Assembly: GCF_001509795.1 (NCBI RefSeq)
Contig: NZ_LLZN01000127.1
Location: 1 to 64,000 of the forward strand
Source: Streptomyces sp. NRRL WC-3605
GTDB lineage: Bacteria > Actinomycetota > Actinomycetes > Streptomycetales > Streptomycetaceae
Direction: 5' to 3'
Length of the DNA stretch: 64,000 bases
The notes under the pieces: generated by a model
Databases searched by the model: none
Seen by the model: only the letters and a program-made list of their open reading frames with translations
What the model was told of the DNA's origin: nothing
Position numbers and translations under genes: made by a program
Part shown: piece by piece, positions 30,925 to 39,628 of the stretch
Layout of the letters: each line of letters opens with the position of its first letter
Position numbering within the stretch: the first letter of the stretch is position 1

Positions 30925-32361
30925 ATGCCCCGCCGCCACATCCGCGTGACCGGCGCCCCCGAGGCCCCCCTGCGCGCCGCCCTCACGGCGTTGCGCACCC
31001 GGCTCGACATCCCCGCGAGCTTCCCGCCCGAGGTCCTGGCCGAGGCCGAACGCGCCGCGAAGGCCCCCGTCCTCCCCGCACGCGACGCCACCGACGTCCC
31101 CTTCCTCACCATCGACCCGCCCGGCTCCACCGACCTCGACCAGGCCCTGCACCTGTCCCGGCGGGACACCGGCTACCGCGTCCGGTACGCCATCGCCGAC
31201 GTCGCCGCCTTCGTCGTACCGTCGGGCGCGCTCGACCGGGAGGCGCACCGGCGGGTGACGACCCTCTACTTCCCCGACACCCGCGTCCCGCTGCACCCCG
31301 CCCAGCTCGGCGAGGACGCCGCGAGCCTGCTACCGGACCGGGACCGCCCCGCCGTCCTCTGGACGATCGACCTGGACGCGGAGGGCCGTACGGTCGCCGT
31401 CGACGTCCACCGCGCCCTGGTGCGCAGCCGGGCCCAGTTGGACTACGCGGGTGTGCAACGGCAGATCGACACGGGGACCGCCGAGGAACCCCTGGCCCTG
31501 CTCAAGGAGATCGGCGAACTGCGCGAGCGCCTGGAGCTGGAACGCGGCGGAATCTCCCTGAACGTCCCCGAACAGGAGATCGTCGAGCACGACCACACCT
31601 ACGAGCTCGCCTACCGCGCACCCCACCCCGCCGACGCCTGGAACGCTCAGCTCTCCCTGCTCACCGGCATGGCCGCCGCGGAGCTGATGCTGGCCCACGG
31701 CACCGGCGTCCTGCGCACCCTGCCCACCGCCCCCGACGGCGCGGTGGGCCGGCTGCGCCGCACCGCCCGCGCCCTGCACATCGAGTGGCCGCACCACGTG
31801 TCGTACGCGGCGCTCGTCCGCTCGCTCGACCCGCACCGGCCGCACCACGCGGCCTTCCTCCAGGAGTGCACGACCCTGCTGCGCGGCGCCGGCTACACCC
31901 CGTTCCGCGACGGAGAGCTGCCCGCCCTCACCACCCATGCCGCGGTGGCCGCCCCCTACGCCCACTGCACGGCGCCCCTGCGCCGCCTGGTCGACCGCTA
32001 CGCCTCGGAGATCTGCCTCGCGGCCACCGCGAGGGACCCCGTCCCCGACTGGGTCCTGGAGGCCCTCGACACCCTCCCCTCCCGTATGACCGAAGGCGCC
32101 CGGCGCGCGGGCACGGTCGAGCGGGAGTGCGTCGACCTGGTGGAGGCGGCACTGCTGAAGGACCGGGTGGGGGAGGAGTTCGACGCCTGCGTGATCGAGG
32201 TGGACGACCACCGCCCCACCACCGGCGTGGTCCAGCTCCACACCCCCGCGGTCATCGGCCGCGTCGACGGCCCATCCCCCCTCCCTCTCGGCGACCCTCT
32301 CCGCGTCCGCCTCACCCAGGCCGACCCGACGACGGCGAAGGTGCGCTTCGAGCCGGTGTGA
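30925..32361 (+). CDS. RNB-domain ribonuclease (RNase II family)
   Basis: A 478-residue 3'-5' exoribonuclease-type protein. The RNB domain starts near 50, with the metal-binding FLTIDPPGSTDLDQALHLSR near 59-78 (Asp cluster), YAIADVAAFV near 88-97, YFPDTRVPLHPAQLGEDAAS near 116-135, and the late RNB motif TAPLRRLVDRYA near 350. Cold-shock and S1 domains are reduced compared with E. coli RNase II (644 residues), typical of the short actinobacterial form. It appears leaderless. Its 3' end overlaps the convergent membrane-protein gene by 50 bases. Confidence 0.9.
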   Translation: MPRRHIRVTGAPEAPLRAALTALRTRLDIPASFPPEVLAEAERAAKAPVLPARDATDVPFLTIDPPGSTDLDQALHLSRRDTGYRVRYAIADVAAFVVPSGALDREAHRRVTTLYFPDTRVPLHPAQLGEDAASLLPDRDRPAVLWTIDLDAEGRTVAVDVHRALVRSRAQLDYAGVQRQIDTGTAEEPLALLKEIGELRERLELERGGISLNVPEQEIVEHDHTYELAYRAPHPADAWNAQLSLLTGMAAAELMLAHGTGVLRTLPTAPDGAVGRLRRTARALHIEWPHHVSYAALVRSLDPHRPHHAAFLQECTTLLRGAGYTPFRDGELPALTTHAAVAAPYAHCTAPLRRLVDRYASEICLAATARDPVPDWVLEALDTLPSRMTEGARRAGTVERECVDLVEAALLKDRVGEEFDACVIEVDDHRPTTGVVQLHTPAVIGRVDGPSPLPLGDPLRVRLTQADPTTAKVRFEPV

Positions 32362-32914
32362 GGCCGCTGACGAGCCCGGCGGCGTCCTCGGCGTACAGCC
32401 GGACCAGCCCCACCTCCCGCCGCCGCCCGAGGAGACCGGTGTGGACGACGGGCTCCGCGAGCTCCAGTGTCACGTTGGTCTGCGAGCCGACGGCCAGATT
32501 CAGCTCGCCCTCGGCGGCCGCGTGGGTGGTCCGCAGCTCACGCCGCACCCGCGCGACACGGTCCACCGGTATCCGCAGATCGACATGCCCGGCCTGCCGG
32601 ACCCGCAGTACGCCGGGGAGGAGCACATGGGGCCGTACGACGGAAGCGGCATGCATCCCGAGCACGAGCACCAGCGTGTAGACGTCGACCGCGAACCACA
32701 CCCCCCGCACGACCGGATGGCCGCGCAGCAGCACGGACATCATCACCGACTCGATCACGACCACGAACCCGAAGCCGAGCAGCATCACCCCCTGCCCCCG
32801 CGCGTAGGGGAACGCGACCCCGCCCCGCACCCCGTGCCGCCGACGGGCCACCCACAACCCGATGCTGACCAGCAGCCGCAGCTCATGCCGCATCAAGGCG
32901 GCGACGGCCCTCAC
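32312..32914 (-). CDS. Membrane protein coupled to a MerR regulator
   Basis: A 200-residue protein with hydrophobic segments near residues 43-62 (VMLLGFGFVVVIESVMMSVLL) and 73-90 (WFAVDVYTLVLVLGMHAASV), followed by a soluble part of about 100 residues rich in strands (VDLRIPVDRVARVRRELRTT, then LNLAVGSQTNVTLELAEPV). No family recognised. Its GTG overlaps the stop of the MerR gene (GTGA), so it is co-translated and probably a target or effector of that regulator. The 3' end overlaps the RNB gene by 50 bases. Confidence 0.75.
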   Translation of the reverse strand: MRAVAALMRHELRLLVSIGLWVARRRHGVRGGVAFPYARGQGVMLLGFGFVVVIESVMMSVLLRGHPVVRGVWFAVDVYTLVLVLGMHAASVVRPHVLLPGVLRVRQAGHVDLRIPVDRVARVRRELRTTHAAAEGELNLAVGSQTNVTLELAEPVVHTGLLGRRREVGLVRLYAEDAAGLVSGLTPARSAPSPSSGRPG

Positions 32915-33663
32915 CCCTGCTCCATGACCAGCGCCAGCGCACGACGGACAGCCTCGGCCTGGGCGGGCGGGAAATCGGCGTAGAAGGCCCGCAGAAAACC
33001 GTCGTCGGAGTCGATCTCGAGCGTCTCCGGCAGCACCCCACGGGGCAGACAGTCCACGAGGGCACGGGCCGCCTCGTCCACCCGGGGATCGGCCGGATCG
33101 GCGTCGGCGAGGTCGTCGAGCAGGGCGTAGGCGGCGAGGGCCCGCTCCTGCCCACCCGGCACGGCGAGCGCGTCGCCCAGCGCGGCCATGACGGCCTCGC
33201 CGGTCTCGTCCCCCGCCGCGGTCTCGATGAGAGCGAGCAGCTCACGGTCCTTGGCGGCCATCGGGGAGTCGGTGACCTGGGACATGTCCCGGAACAGCGC
33301 CGCCAGCCGGGGCGACACGGGCCCCTCGGCGGGCAGCCCGCCCTCCGTGTCCAGCAGGGCCTTCAGCCGCGCCCGCCGCTCCCGTATGGCGGCCTCCTGC
33401 CGGGCGAGGTCCGCGTCGAGCTCGCCCAGCACCTCGGCGAGGTCCTTCCCGGCATCCTCGGCCAGCACGTCCCGCACCTCCGCGAGCCCCAGCCCCAACT
33501 CCGTCAGCCGCCGGATCCGCGCCAGCACGACGGCGTGCCGCAGGGTGTAGTCCCGATACCCGTTGGCCAGCCGCTCCGGCTCGGGCAACAGCCCCTGATG
33601 GTGGTAGTGCCGCACGGCCCGCGTGGTGACGCCGACCGCGGCGGCGAGTTCTCCGATCCGCAT
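32911..33663 (-). CDS. MerR-family transcriptional regulator
   Basis: A 250-residue regulator. The winged helix at 1-70 begins MRIGELAAAVGVTTRAVRHY and includes the wing GYRDYTLRHAVVLARIRRL; a coiled-coil dimer helix follows near 80-105, then a long helical C-terminal domain of about 140 residues resembling the TipAL/TCR-type ligand region. It has no Cys cluster for metals. The ATG directly follows a MerR-type promoter whose -10 ends six bases before it, so the transcript should be leaderless and self-controlled. It is coupled to the membrane-protein gene downstream. Confidence 0.9.
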   Translation of the reverse strand: MRIGELAAAVGVTTRAVRHYHHQGLLPEPERLANGYRDYTLRHAVVLARIRRLTELGLGLAEVRDVLAEDAGKDLAEVLGELDADLARQEAAIRERRARLKALLDTEGGLPAEGPVSPRLAALFRDMSQVTDSPMAAKDRELLALIETAAGDETGEAVMAALGDALAVPGGQERALAAYALLDDLADADPADPRVDEAARALVDCLPRGVLPETLEIDSDDGFLRAFYADFPPAQAEAVRRALALVMEQG

Positions 33664-33669
33664 GGGACC

Positions 33670-33700
33670 AGTAGAGACGTTGACGTCGCGGCAGGGTCAA
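33670..33700 (-). promoter_or_regulatory. MerR-type long-spacer promoter
   Basis: Minus strand: -35 TTGACC (33700-33695), a 19-base spacer, -10 TCTACT (33675-33670). The spacer holds a dyad GACGT-CA-ACGTC (33687-33676). A 19-base spacer with a central dyad is the hallmark of promoters that MerR proteins untwist. Confidence 0.75.
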
Positions 33701-33810
33701 GGGACGGCGGGGCGGGCGCTGTGCCACGATCGAGGGAACGGTTTCCGATCTCCCGGACAGGTGATCTTCCGATGTCCCAGTCTGACGGGCGACAGAAGGA
33801 GGGGCGTGAC

Positions 33811-34389
33811 ATGACCGCCATGGCCCACGAGCCGCTCACACAGGAAGACGTCCTGCTGGAGGGCTTTCTCGCCCTGGACACTCCGGAGGGTTTCCGGGCC
33901 GAGCTGGTCGAGGGGGAGATTGTTGTGACGCCGCCGCCGGACGGGGATCACGAGGACTGCATCGGGTTGATCGTGGAGCAGGTGATACTGCACTCCCGTA
34001 CGAAGATGCAGTTCGCCGGGACCAAAGGGTTGGTGCTGCGGAGCGGAGAGGGTTCCCCGAGGGACCGGGTAATCCCCGACGCCACATTCGCCCCCAGGGA
34101 AAGGCGCCTGTACCGAGGTGCGGACCCATGGATGCCGGGCGACGGCGTGAGCATGGTGCTCGAGGTGACATCGACCAAACCCAGAGCCGATCGGGAAGCC
34201 AAGCGGCGCTCTTACGCCCGTGGCGGTATCCCGCTCTATCTGCTCGTCGATCGTGAAGCGGGCTCGATCACGCTGTTCAGCGATCCGGTGCAGGACGATT
34301 ACCGAGGGCACTGCACCCGCCCGCTCGGCAAACCCCTCGCCCTCCCCGCCCCGTTTGCATTCGAACTGGAGACGACGGACCTGCTCTGA
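33811..34389 (+). CDS. Uma2-family endonuclease-like protein (DUF820)
   Basis: A 192-residue PD-(D/E)xK-fold protein. Features are LVEGEIVVTPPPDGDHE near 32-48, VIPDATFAP near 85-93 (catalytic Asp), and the E-x-K-like core MVLEVTSTKPRADREAKR near 113-130, followed by YARGGIPLYLLVDREAGSIT. Uma2 proteins are abundant in streptomycetes and cyanobacteria; real nuclease activity is rarely shown. AAGGAGG lies eight bases before ATG 33811. Third-position GC looks a little lower than in neighbours. It stands alone upstream of rnpB. Confidence 0.85.
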   Translation: MTAMAHEPLTQEDVLLEGFLALDTPEGFRAELVEGEIVVTPPPDGDHEDCIGLIVEQVILHSRTKMQFAGTKGLVLRSGEGSPRDRVIPDATFAPRERRLYRGADPWMPGDGVSMVLEVTSTKPRADREAKRRSYARGGIPLYLLVDREAGSITLFSDPVQDDYRGHCTRPLGKPLALPAPFAFELETTDLL

Positions 34390-34422
34390 CGCCGCACGGC
34401 GACGGCGGCCCCGACCGCCCGG

Positions 34423-34428
34423 TACCAT
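34423..34428 (+). promoter_or_regulatory. -10 element of rnpB
   Basis: TACCAT ends nine bases before the predicted 5' end of the RNase P RNA. Confidence 0.5.
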
Positions 34429-34437
34429 AGTCGACAC

Positions 34438-34849
34438 GGCAGACGAGCCGGGCGGGCGGCCGCGTGGAGTCCCTCAGGGGGCTTCCCGAGGAACGTCCGG
34501 GCTCCACAGGGCAGGGTGGTGGCTAACGGCCACCCGGGGTGACCCGCGGGACAGTGCCACAGAAAGCAGACCGCCCGGCACTCAGGTGCCGGGTAAGGGT
34601 GAAACGGTGGTGTAAGAGACCACCAGTGCCTGGGGTGACTCAGGCAGCTAGGTAAACCCCACCCGGAGCAAGGTCAAGAGGAGCGCTGTAAAAGGCGCTC
34701 TGCGCGGACGATCGAGGGCTGCCCGCCCGAGTCCGCGGGTAGACCGCACGAGGCCGGTGGCAACACCGGCCCTAGATGGATGGCCGTCGCCGACGGGCCC
34801 GCGAGGACCCGTCGGAACAGAACCCGGCGTACAGCCCGACTCGTCTGCC
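34438..34849 (+). ncRNA. rnpB: RNase P RNA, class A
   Basis: Catalytic RNA that matures tRNA 5' ends. The terminal P1 helix is seen as GGCAGACGAG (34438-34447) pairing perfectly with CTCGTCTGCC (34840-34849). The conserved P4 5' strand with flanks, GAGGAACGTCCGGGCTCCA, starts near 34489, and its later partner region ACAGAACCCGGCGTACAG near 34817. CRII/CRIII-type segments such as GGGTAAGGGTGAAACGGTGG and TAAACCCCACCCGGAGCAAG are also clear. Total length of about 412 nt fits actinobacterial type A RNA. Confidence 0.96.
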
Positions 34850-34866
34850 GCCCCCGTTCCCCGGGC

Positions 34867-35502
34867 TCAGCCGCCCAGCGCCGCGATCGTGTTCGGCTCC
34901 TTCTCCAGGAGGGCGGAGATTCCCGCCTGTTCGGCCAGGGCCCGGCGCCCGGGGTCGGCCTCGTCGCGCTCGGTCTCGTACTTCCGCCACTCGGCGGGCT
35001 GAAGGAACAGCATGTCCCCCGTGTCGGGGACGACCATGACGCCGCCGAACGCCGGGTCTCCCGCGAACCAGGCGCCGCTCGCGGCACCTTCGGGCCAGCG
35101 CCGGGTCAGGGAGGCGTTCAGCGCGCGCATCGTGTGGGCGCCGTGCCCGCCGCGGACCGGCAGCTTCAGCGTGTGGACCGTACCCAGCAGCAGCCAGTCG
35201 GAGCCGCGCCGGTCCACCCGGTCCCGGTACTCCAGGGGGTACGTCCGCAGCACCCGCTCGCAGACGTCGAGGCGCCGGCCGTGGCGGACCTGGAGGAGAA
35301 GGAGGAGCAGGATGAACAGGCCGGGCACGATCGGCAGGACCGTCAGGAACGTGTTCGGTACGCCCGCCCCGGTCAGGGCGAAGGGCAGTGCGATCAGGAC
35401 CGAGCCCAGGGCGGCTCGAAGAAGCACGTGCCGGGATCGGGCCGATCTGTTGTGCGCGACGATCTCCGTCACCTCGGGCGTCCGGCGCGGCGGCTGTGGC
35501 AT
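34867..35502 (-). CDS. Membrane-associated hypothetical protein
   Basis: A 211-residue protein with two adjacent membrane helices near residues 27-45 (LLRAALGSVLIALPFALTG) and 50-70 (TFLTVLPIVPGLFILLLLLL), then a cytosolic domain of about 140 residues with no recognised motif (GSDWLLLGTVHTLKLPV; GVMVVPDTGDMLFLQ). AGGAG lies upstream of ATG 35502; the longer frame to 35550 is less likely. It converges with rnpB, with 17 bases between. Similar two-helix proteins occur in other Streptomyces, and no role can be read. Confidence 0.72.
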   Translation of the reverse strand: MPQPPRRTPEVTEIVAHNRSARSRHVLLRAALGSVLIALPFALTGAGVPNTFLTVLPIVPGLFILLLLLLQVRHGRRLDVCERVLRTYPLEYRDRVDRRGSDWLLLGTVHTLKLPVRGGHGAHTMRALNASLTRRWPEGAASGAWFAGDPAFGGVMVVPDTGDMLFLQPAEWRKYETERDEADPGRRALAEQAGISALLEKEPNTIAALGG

Positions 35503-35603
35503 GGGGTGTCTCCTCGGGTGGGGGCAGCCGTCAGGGTAGGGCGGGTTCACCCTCGCGGGTGTCCCCGCGGGCGCCCGGGCCCCGCTTCGGCTAGGCAGGA
35601 GAC

Positions 35604-37130
35604 GTGACCCGTCCCCTGGAGGTTGCCGTGGACGACCCCCGCCGTCTTCCCCTCGTCTACGTCCGCGGCTTCGCCGGAGGGACGTCCGGGATCGACAAGG
35701 CCGTCGGTGATCCCTTCTACGGGTTCAACGAGGGGTCCACCCATGTGCGGGTCGGCGCGCACGATCAGCCGTTGTTCCATCAGTTCGAGAGCCCTCTGCT
35801 GCGGCTCATCCGCGAGGAGGGGTACGAGCTGCTCGTCGAGGGGAGCCAGGAGACCTACCTCGACCAGCACACGCAGGTCCCCGCCAACTCCGTGTGGGTG
35901 CACCGCTTCTACGACCGGTCGTCCACCACCTGGGGCGGGCAGCCCGGCGAGTACCGGCTGGAGCGGGCCGCCGCCGATCTGCTCGACCTCGTCGACCGGC
36001 TGCGGGAGAAGACCGGCGCCCCCGCCGTCCACCTCGTGGCCCACTCCATGGGCGGGCTGATCTGCCGGTGCCTGCTGCAGAAGGTGCTGCCGGACCGCGG
36101 GCGCGACGCCGCCGAGTGCATCGGCAAACTCTTCACCTACGGCACCCCGCACGGCGGCATCTCCTTCGACGTCGGCGGTGGATGGCTGGAACGGATCCGC
36201 GACGCCGTCGGGATCCAGGGCGCCGACATCTTCGGGCCCCGGCGGATGTACGAGTATCTGACCCCGCAGGCCGAGTTCGACCCTGACGGCCCGCCCGAGG
36301 GGTGGGACGCCCGCCGGATGCCCCCGGAGCCCGGGGCGCTGCCACTGGAGCGGGTCTTCTGCCTCGTGGGCACCGACCCCGGCGACTACGACGTCGCCTT
36401 CGGGCTGTCCTCCGCCGCCGTCGGGCCGCACAGTGACGGGCTCGTGCAGATCGATCGGGCCTACGTGCCCGGCGCGCACCGGGCGTATGTGCACCGCAGC
36501 CACAGCGGGCGGTACGGGATGGTCAACTCGGAGGAGGGGTACCAGAACCTGCGGCGGTTCCTGTTCGGGGACACCCGGATCGAGGCGTCGCTGGTCGGGC
36601 ACCGGCTGCCCGATGACGACGACCTCGTGTGGCAGGCCGAGACGCGGCTGTCGGTGCGCGGGCTGCCCGTCGTCATGCACGAGCGGCTGGCCGCCCATTG
36701 GTGCCCCGTCCAGCTCGACCCGCCCGCGGACGGCACGGAGGCCGCCGTCCCGCTCGCCACCACCTTCCTCAACAGCGGGCTGCGGCCGGCGGCCGGCGGG
36801 CCGATGAGGTTCATCCTCATGCTGCGGCTTCTCTCGCTGCGCGAGCACCGGGGCATCCTCAGCCTCGGTGACCACATCGAGCGCACCGCCGACTTCTCCG
36901 ACACCCTCGTCATCGACGTGGGCACCCCGGACGCCGGGCCCGGTATCTGGGCCGCCTGGAACTCGGAGATCGAGGGCGCCATCCGCGACCACCAGGTCGC
37001 CGGTGCGCCACGGTCGGACGAGGACCCCGCCCCCGGGCGGTGGGTCGCGCACATCCCGTTGCCCGAGAGCGCCCTCCCGCTGGTCGGCCACGACGCCCGC
37101 ATCCGGCTCGTCGCCACGCCGTGGAGCTGA
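35604..37130 (+). CDS. Alpha/beta-hydrolase, PGAP1/lipase-like
   Basis: A 508-residue serine hydrolase with no signal peptide. The nucleophile elbow is HLVAHSMGGLICR near 140-152 (Ser in AHSMGG), an N-terminal strand LPLVYVRGFAGGTSG near 15-29 carries the oxyanion region, and the late His is probably in VHRSHSGRYG near 295. Residues 330-508 form an extra domain rich in strands, absent from simple lipases. Related long cytosolic esterases exist in actinobacteria, and the substrate is unknown. The GTG at 35604 has GGCAGGAG eight bases upstream. Single gene between the membrane protein and the MazG-like gene. Confidence 0.82.
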   Translation: MTRPLEVAVDDPRRLPLVYVRGFAGGTSGIDKAVGDPFYGFNEGSTHVRVGAHDQPLFHQFESPLLRLIREEGYELLVEGSQETYLDQHTQVPANSVWVHRFYDRSSTTWGGQPGEYRLERAAADLLDLVDRLREKTGAPAVHLVAHSMGGLICRCLLQKVLPDRGRDAAECIGKLFTYGTPHGGISFDVGGGWLERIRDAVGIQGADIFGPRRMYEYLTPQAEFDPDGPPEGWDARRMPPEPGALPLERVFCLVGTDPGDYDVAFGLSSAAVGPHSDGLVQIDRAYVPGAHRAYVHRSHSGRYGMVNSEEGYQNLRRFLFGDTRIEASLVGHRLPDDDDLVWQAETRLSVRGLPVVMHERLAAHWCPVQLDPPADGTEAAVPLATTFLNSGLRPAAGGPMRFILMLRLLSLREHRGILSLGDHIERTADFSDTLVIDVGTPDAGPGIWAAWNSEIEGAIRDHQVAGAPRSDEDPAPGRWVAHIPLPESALPLVGHDARIRLVATPWS

Positions 37131-37157
37131 GGGGCCCCGAGTTCAGCCCTCGAGTTC

Positions 37158-37496
37158 TTACGCCCCCGCCCCCAGCGACCGTTCCGTCACCCGCGCCACG
37201 TGGCGTGTGAAGACCTCCCGCGCGTCAGGGGTCAGAGTGCGCAGGGCCACCAGGGCCGTGATCACCACGTCGCACAGTTCGGACTGCACGTCGTCCCACG
37301 TGTGGGTGACGCCCTTGCGCGGGTTCTGGCCGGTCGCCCCGATGACGGCCTGGGCGACCTCGCCGACCTCCTCCGACAGCTTCAGCATCCGCAGGAGCAG
37401 GCCCTCCGTGCCGCCATGCGGTTGCCCGGCCTCCAGCCACGCCCACAGGGCGTCGACGTCGTTCCACAGGTCGGCGGTGGCCTCGTCAGTCGTCAT
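37158..37496 (-). CDS. MazG-like NTP pyrophosphohydrolase
   Basis: A 112-residue all-alpha protein of the MazG/dUTPase-like superfamily. The metal motif ExxE...ExxD is visible as LSEEVGEVAQAV near 40-51 and SELCDVVITALVAL near 72-85. Such small enzymes cut nucleoside triphosphates to monophosphates and pyrophosphate, clearing damaged or excess nucleotides. Length fits single-domain MazG-like proteins. It converges with the hydrolase gene. Specificity cannot be told from sequence. Confidence 0.85.
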   Translation of the reverse strand: MTTDEATADLWNDVDALWAWLEAGQPHGGTEGLLLRMLKLSEEVGEVAQAVIGATGQNPRKGVTHTWDDVQSELCDVVITALVALRTLTPDAREVFTRHVARVTERSLGAGA

Positions 37497-37540
37497 GCGG
37501 GCAGCTTAGGCACCGCACCCGTGCGGTACCGGCGCCCGGT

Positions 37541-38098
37541 TCACTCCTCGAACAGCGTCTCCTGGTCCGCGAACTCGCCGTCCTTGTCCGGGCGGTCGAG
37601 GCGCCGGTTGCGGGCGCCCACCACCAGCGCGGTCGCCGCCGCCGTCACACCGAGGGCCGTCGGGACCATCCAGCCCCGGTCCAGGACGTGACCCAGCGCG
37701 TGGTCCAGGGAGAGCCGGCCGGGGCCCGTGATCGCGAGGCTGGTCGCGGCGAGGCCGAGGATGGCGGCGTGCTCGTAGCCGCCCTCCTGGTTGAAGAAGC
37801 CGTTCGGGGCGTGCACGGCCGCCGCGCCCGCCATACCGCCGGCGGCCGCCGCGCCCGCGGCGGGAGTCGCGAGGCCCAGCGCCAGCAGGGCGCCGCCGCC
37901 CGTCTCCGCCAGGCCCGACGCCGTCGCGCTGGCCTTGCCCGGCTTGTAGCCGATCGACTCCATGAACTGGCCGGTGCCCTCGATGCCGTGGCCGCCGAAC
38001 CAGCCGAACAACTTCTGTGCTCCGTGCGCCATCAGGACGCCGCCGGCTCCCAGCCGGAGCAGGAGCAGACCCACGTCGTGTCGGTTGAAAGCAGTCAC
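37541..38098 (-). CDS. DoxX-family membrane protein
   Basis: A 185-residue four-helix membrane protein. The DoxX pattern is seen as VGLLLLRLGAGGVLMAHGAQ then KLFGWFGGHGIEGTGQFMES near 9-50, followed by ASGLAETGGGALLALGLATP near 60-79 and helices near 82-100 and 108-125. A C-terminal extension adds a further helix (about 143-163) and an acidic tail. DoxX proteins take part in redox homeostasis at the membrane in mycobacteria; the role here is inferred from family only. GTG 38098 has GGGAG eight bases upstream. Confidence 0.87.
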   Translation of the reverse strand: MTAFNRHDVGLLLLRLGAGGVLMAHGAQKLFGWFGGHGIEGTGQFMESIGYKPGKASATASGLAETGGGALLALGLATPAAGAAAAGGMAGAAAVHAPNGFFNQEGGYEHAAILGLAATSLAITGPGRLSLDHALGHVLDRGWMVPTALGVTAAATALVVGARNRRLDRPDKDGEFADQETLFEE

Positions 38099-38239
38099 AG
38101 CGACTCCCGGAAACAGGTCGGCGGGGACAGGCCCGGCGGGGAGCTCCCGCCCTTCCACCGTGACACCGGGGGCCCCCGTCCGCCCCGCCGCGGCGCCGTT
38201 CGGGTGGCGGGCCGGTGGGGCCGGTGTGACGCTGCCGGT

Positions 38240-38566
38240 ATGACCATTCAGACGTCCAAGCTCAGCGACCCCACGGTCCGTGCCTTCGTCACGGCGGTCA
38301 ACGCCCATGACCGCGACGCCTTCATGGGCGTCCTCGCGCCGGGCGCGACCATGGCCGACGACGGCACCGACCGCGATCTGACCGACTGGGTGGACCGGGA
38401 GATCTTCTCGTCCAACGGGCACCTGGAGGTGGACAACGAGTCCAACCGGGGCCGCGACCTCATCGCCTCGTACCGCAACGACACGTATGGCGAGATGCGG
38501 ACCCGCTGGCACTTCGAGGTCGAGGACGACGGCCGGATCTCCCGCTTCGAGACGGGTCAGGCCTGA
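38240..38566 (+). CDS. NTF2-like/SnoaL-like small protein
   Basis: A 108-residue cone-shaped alpha+beta protein. VRAFVTAVNAHDRDAFMGVL (about 13-32) is the usual opening helix of SnoaL-like domains, followed by strands TDRDLTDWVDREIFSS and the late TRWHFEVEDDGRISRFETGQ. Members act as small cyclases, isomerases or ligand binders; catalytic residues are not clear here. The start may be leaderless: GACGCT, a loose -10, ends six bases before ATG 38240. The stop overlaps a doubtful antisense small frame. Confidence 0.8.
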   Translation: MTIQTSKLSDPTVRAFVTAVNAHDRDAFMGVLAPGATMADDGTDRDLTDWVDREIFSSNGHLEVDNESNRGRDLIASYRNDTYGEMRTRWHFEVEDDGRISRFETGQA

Positions 38567-38739
38567 GCGCCCTCGGCGTACGCACGACAGCCGTCCCACC
38601 CACCGGTGCGTCCCTCGCGGTCCCACGCGAGGTCCACCCCCACCCGGTGCGGTGGAACGGCTGCCGCGTCCCCCCTCGGTATGGCATGCGAACCCTGCTG
38701 CTCCGAATGTGAAGCTCTCGTGCAGAGTGATCTGAGCAT
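38557..38739 (-). CDS. Doubtful 60-residue reading frame
   Basis: The frame codes a peptide starting MLRSLCTRASHSEQQGSHAI and ending with VDLAWDREGRTGGWDGCRAY. The C-terminal two thirds has third-position GC near 80 percent, while the first 20 codons do not look coding. A start further in, or no gene, is possible. The surrounding gap (38567-38842, 276 bases) is lower in GC than its neighbours and has an inverted repeat at 38766-38780. Confidence 0.25.
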   Translation of the reverse strand: MLRSLCTRASHSEQQGSHAIPRGDAAAVPPHRVGVDLAWDREGRTGGWDGCRAYAEGAQA

Positions 38740-38765
38740 AAGCCGCCTACCGGGGGCGATGTAGC

Positions 38766-38780
38766 GGAATCACAGATTCC
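38766..38780. repeat. Inverted repeat GGAATC-ACA-GATTCC
   Basis: Perfect 6-base arms in the gap between the NTF2-like gene and the SDR gene; possible operator for a minus-strand promoter. Confidence 0.4.
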
Positions 38781-38842
38781 AGTTGTGCACATCGTGAAGA
38801 CGCGCGCACCCTCGGGATCGCCCCGGCCCGTCCCGGCTCCCC

Positions 38843-39607
38843 TCAGCCCCGCCCGACGTACGGCATCGCCGTCGCCAGCACCGTCGCGAACTGGACGTTC
38901 GCCGCCAGCGGCAGCTCCGCCATGTGCCGCACCGTGCGGGCCACGTCCGCAACGTCCATCACCGGCTCCGGCACCACCGAGCCGTCCGCCTGGAGCGCGC
39001 CCTGCCGCATACGGGCGGTCATGTCGGTCGCCGCGTTGCCGATGTCGATCTGCCCCACCGCGATGCCGTACGGCCGCCCGTCCAGCGACAGCGACTTCGT
39101 CAGCCCGGTCAGCGCGTGCTTCGTCGCCGTGTACGCCACCGAGTGCGGGCGGGGCGTGTGCGCCGAGATCGAGCCGTTGTTGATGATCCGGCCGCCCTGC
39201 GGATCCTGCTCCTTCATCTGCCGGTACGCCGCCTGCGCGCACAGGAACGCCCCGTTGAGGTTGGTGTCCACCACGTGCCGCCATGCGTCGTACGGCAGCT
39301 CCTCGACCGGCACCCCGCCGGGGCCGAACGTGCCGGCGTTGTTGAACAGCAGGTCCACCCGGCCGAACCGCTCCACCGTGGCCGCGAACAGCGCGGTGAC
39401 GTCCTCCTGCCGCGCCACGTCCGTCCGTACGGCGAGCGAGGCGGCCTCCGGCGCCAGGTCCGCCGTCGCCTCCAGAGTCTCCACGCGCCGGCCGGCCAGC
39501 GCCACGGACCAGCCCGCGCGCAGCAGTTCCACGGCGACCGCGCGGCCGATGCCCGAGCCTGCACCGGTCACCACGGCGATCCTCGTCCCCGTCTGCTTGT
39601 CGTCCAT
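38843..39607 (-). CDS. Short-chain dehydrogenase/reductase
   Basis: A 254-residue classical SDR using NAD(P). Cofactor motif [12 protein letters not shown] at about 14-25, GRR at 40-42 (the Arg pair suggests NADP), NNAGTFG near 89, and catalytic Ser-Tyr-Lys in NNGSISAHT and [10 protein letters not shown] near 140-165. An ATG at 39607 is used; the longer frame lacks homology. It is divergent from phoD and single, so its substrate is unknown. Confidence 0.88.
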   Translation of the reverse strand: MDDKQTGTRIAVVTGAGSGIGRAVAVELLRAGWSVALAGRRVETLEATADLAPEAASLAVRTDVARQEDVTALFAATVERFGRVDLLFNNAGTFGPGGVPVEELPYDAWRHVVDTNLNGAFLCAQAAYRQMKEQDPQGGRIINNGSISAHTPRPHSVAYTATKHALTGLTKSLSLDGRPYGIAVGQIDIGNAATDMTARMRQGALQADGSVVPEPVMDVADVARTVRHMAELPLAANVQFATVLATAMPYVGRG

Positions 39608-39628
39608 GGAGCGGCAGCGTAGGGGACG

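Noticed and set aside
35547..37091. 514-codon minus-strand frame opposite the alpha/beta-hydrolase
   Set aside because: No motif and Val/Gly/Pro/Asp-rich translation; the plus strand has the AHSMGG hydrolase with a ribosome site.
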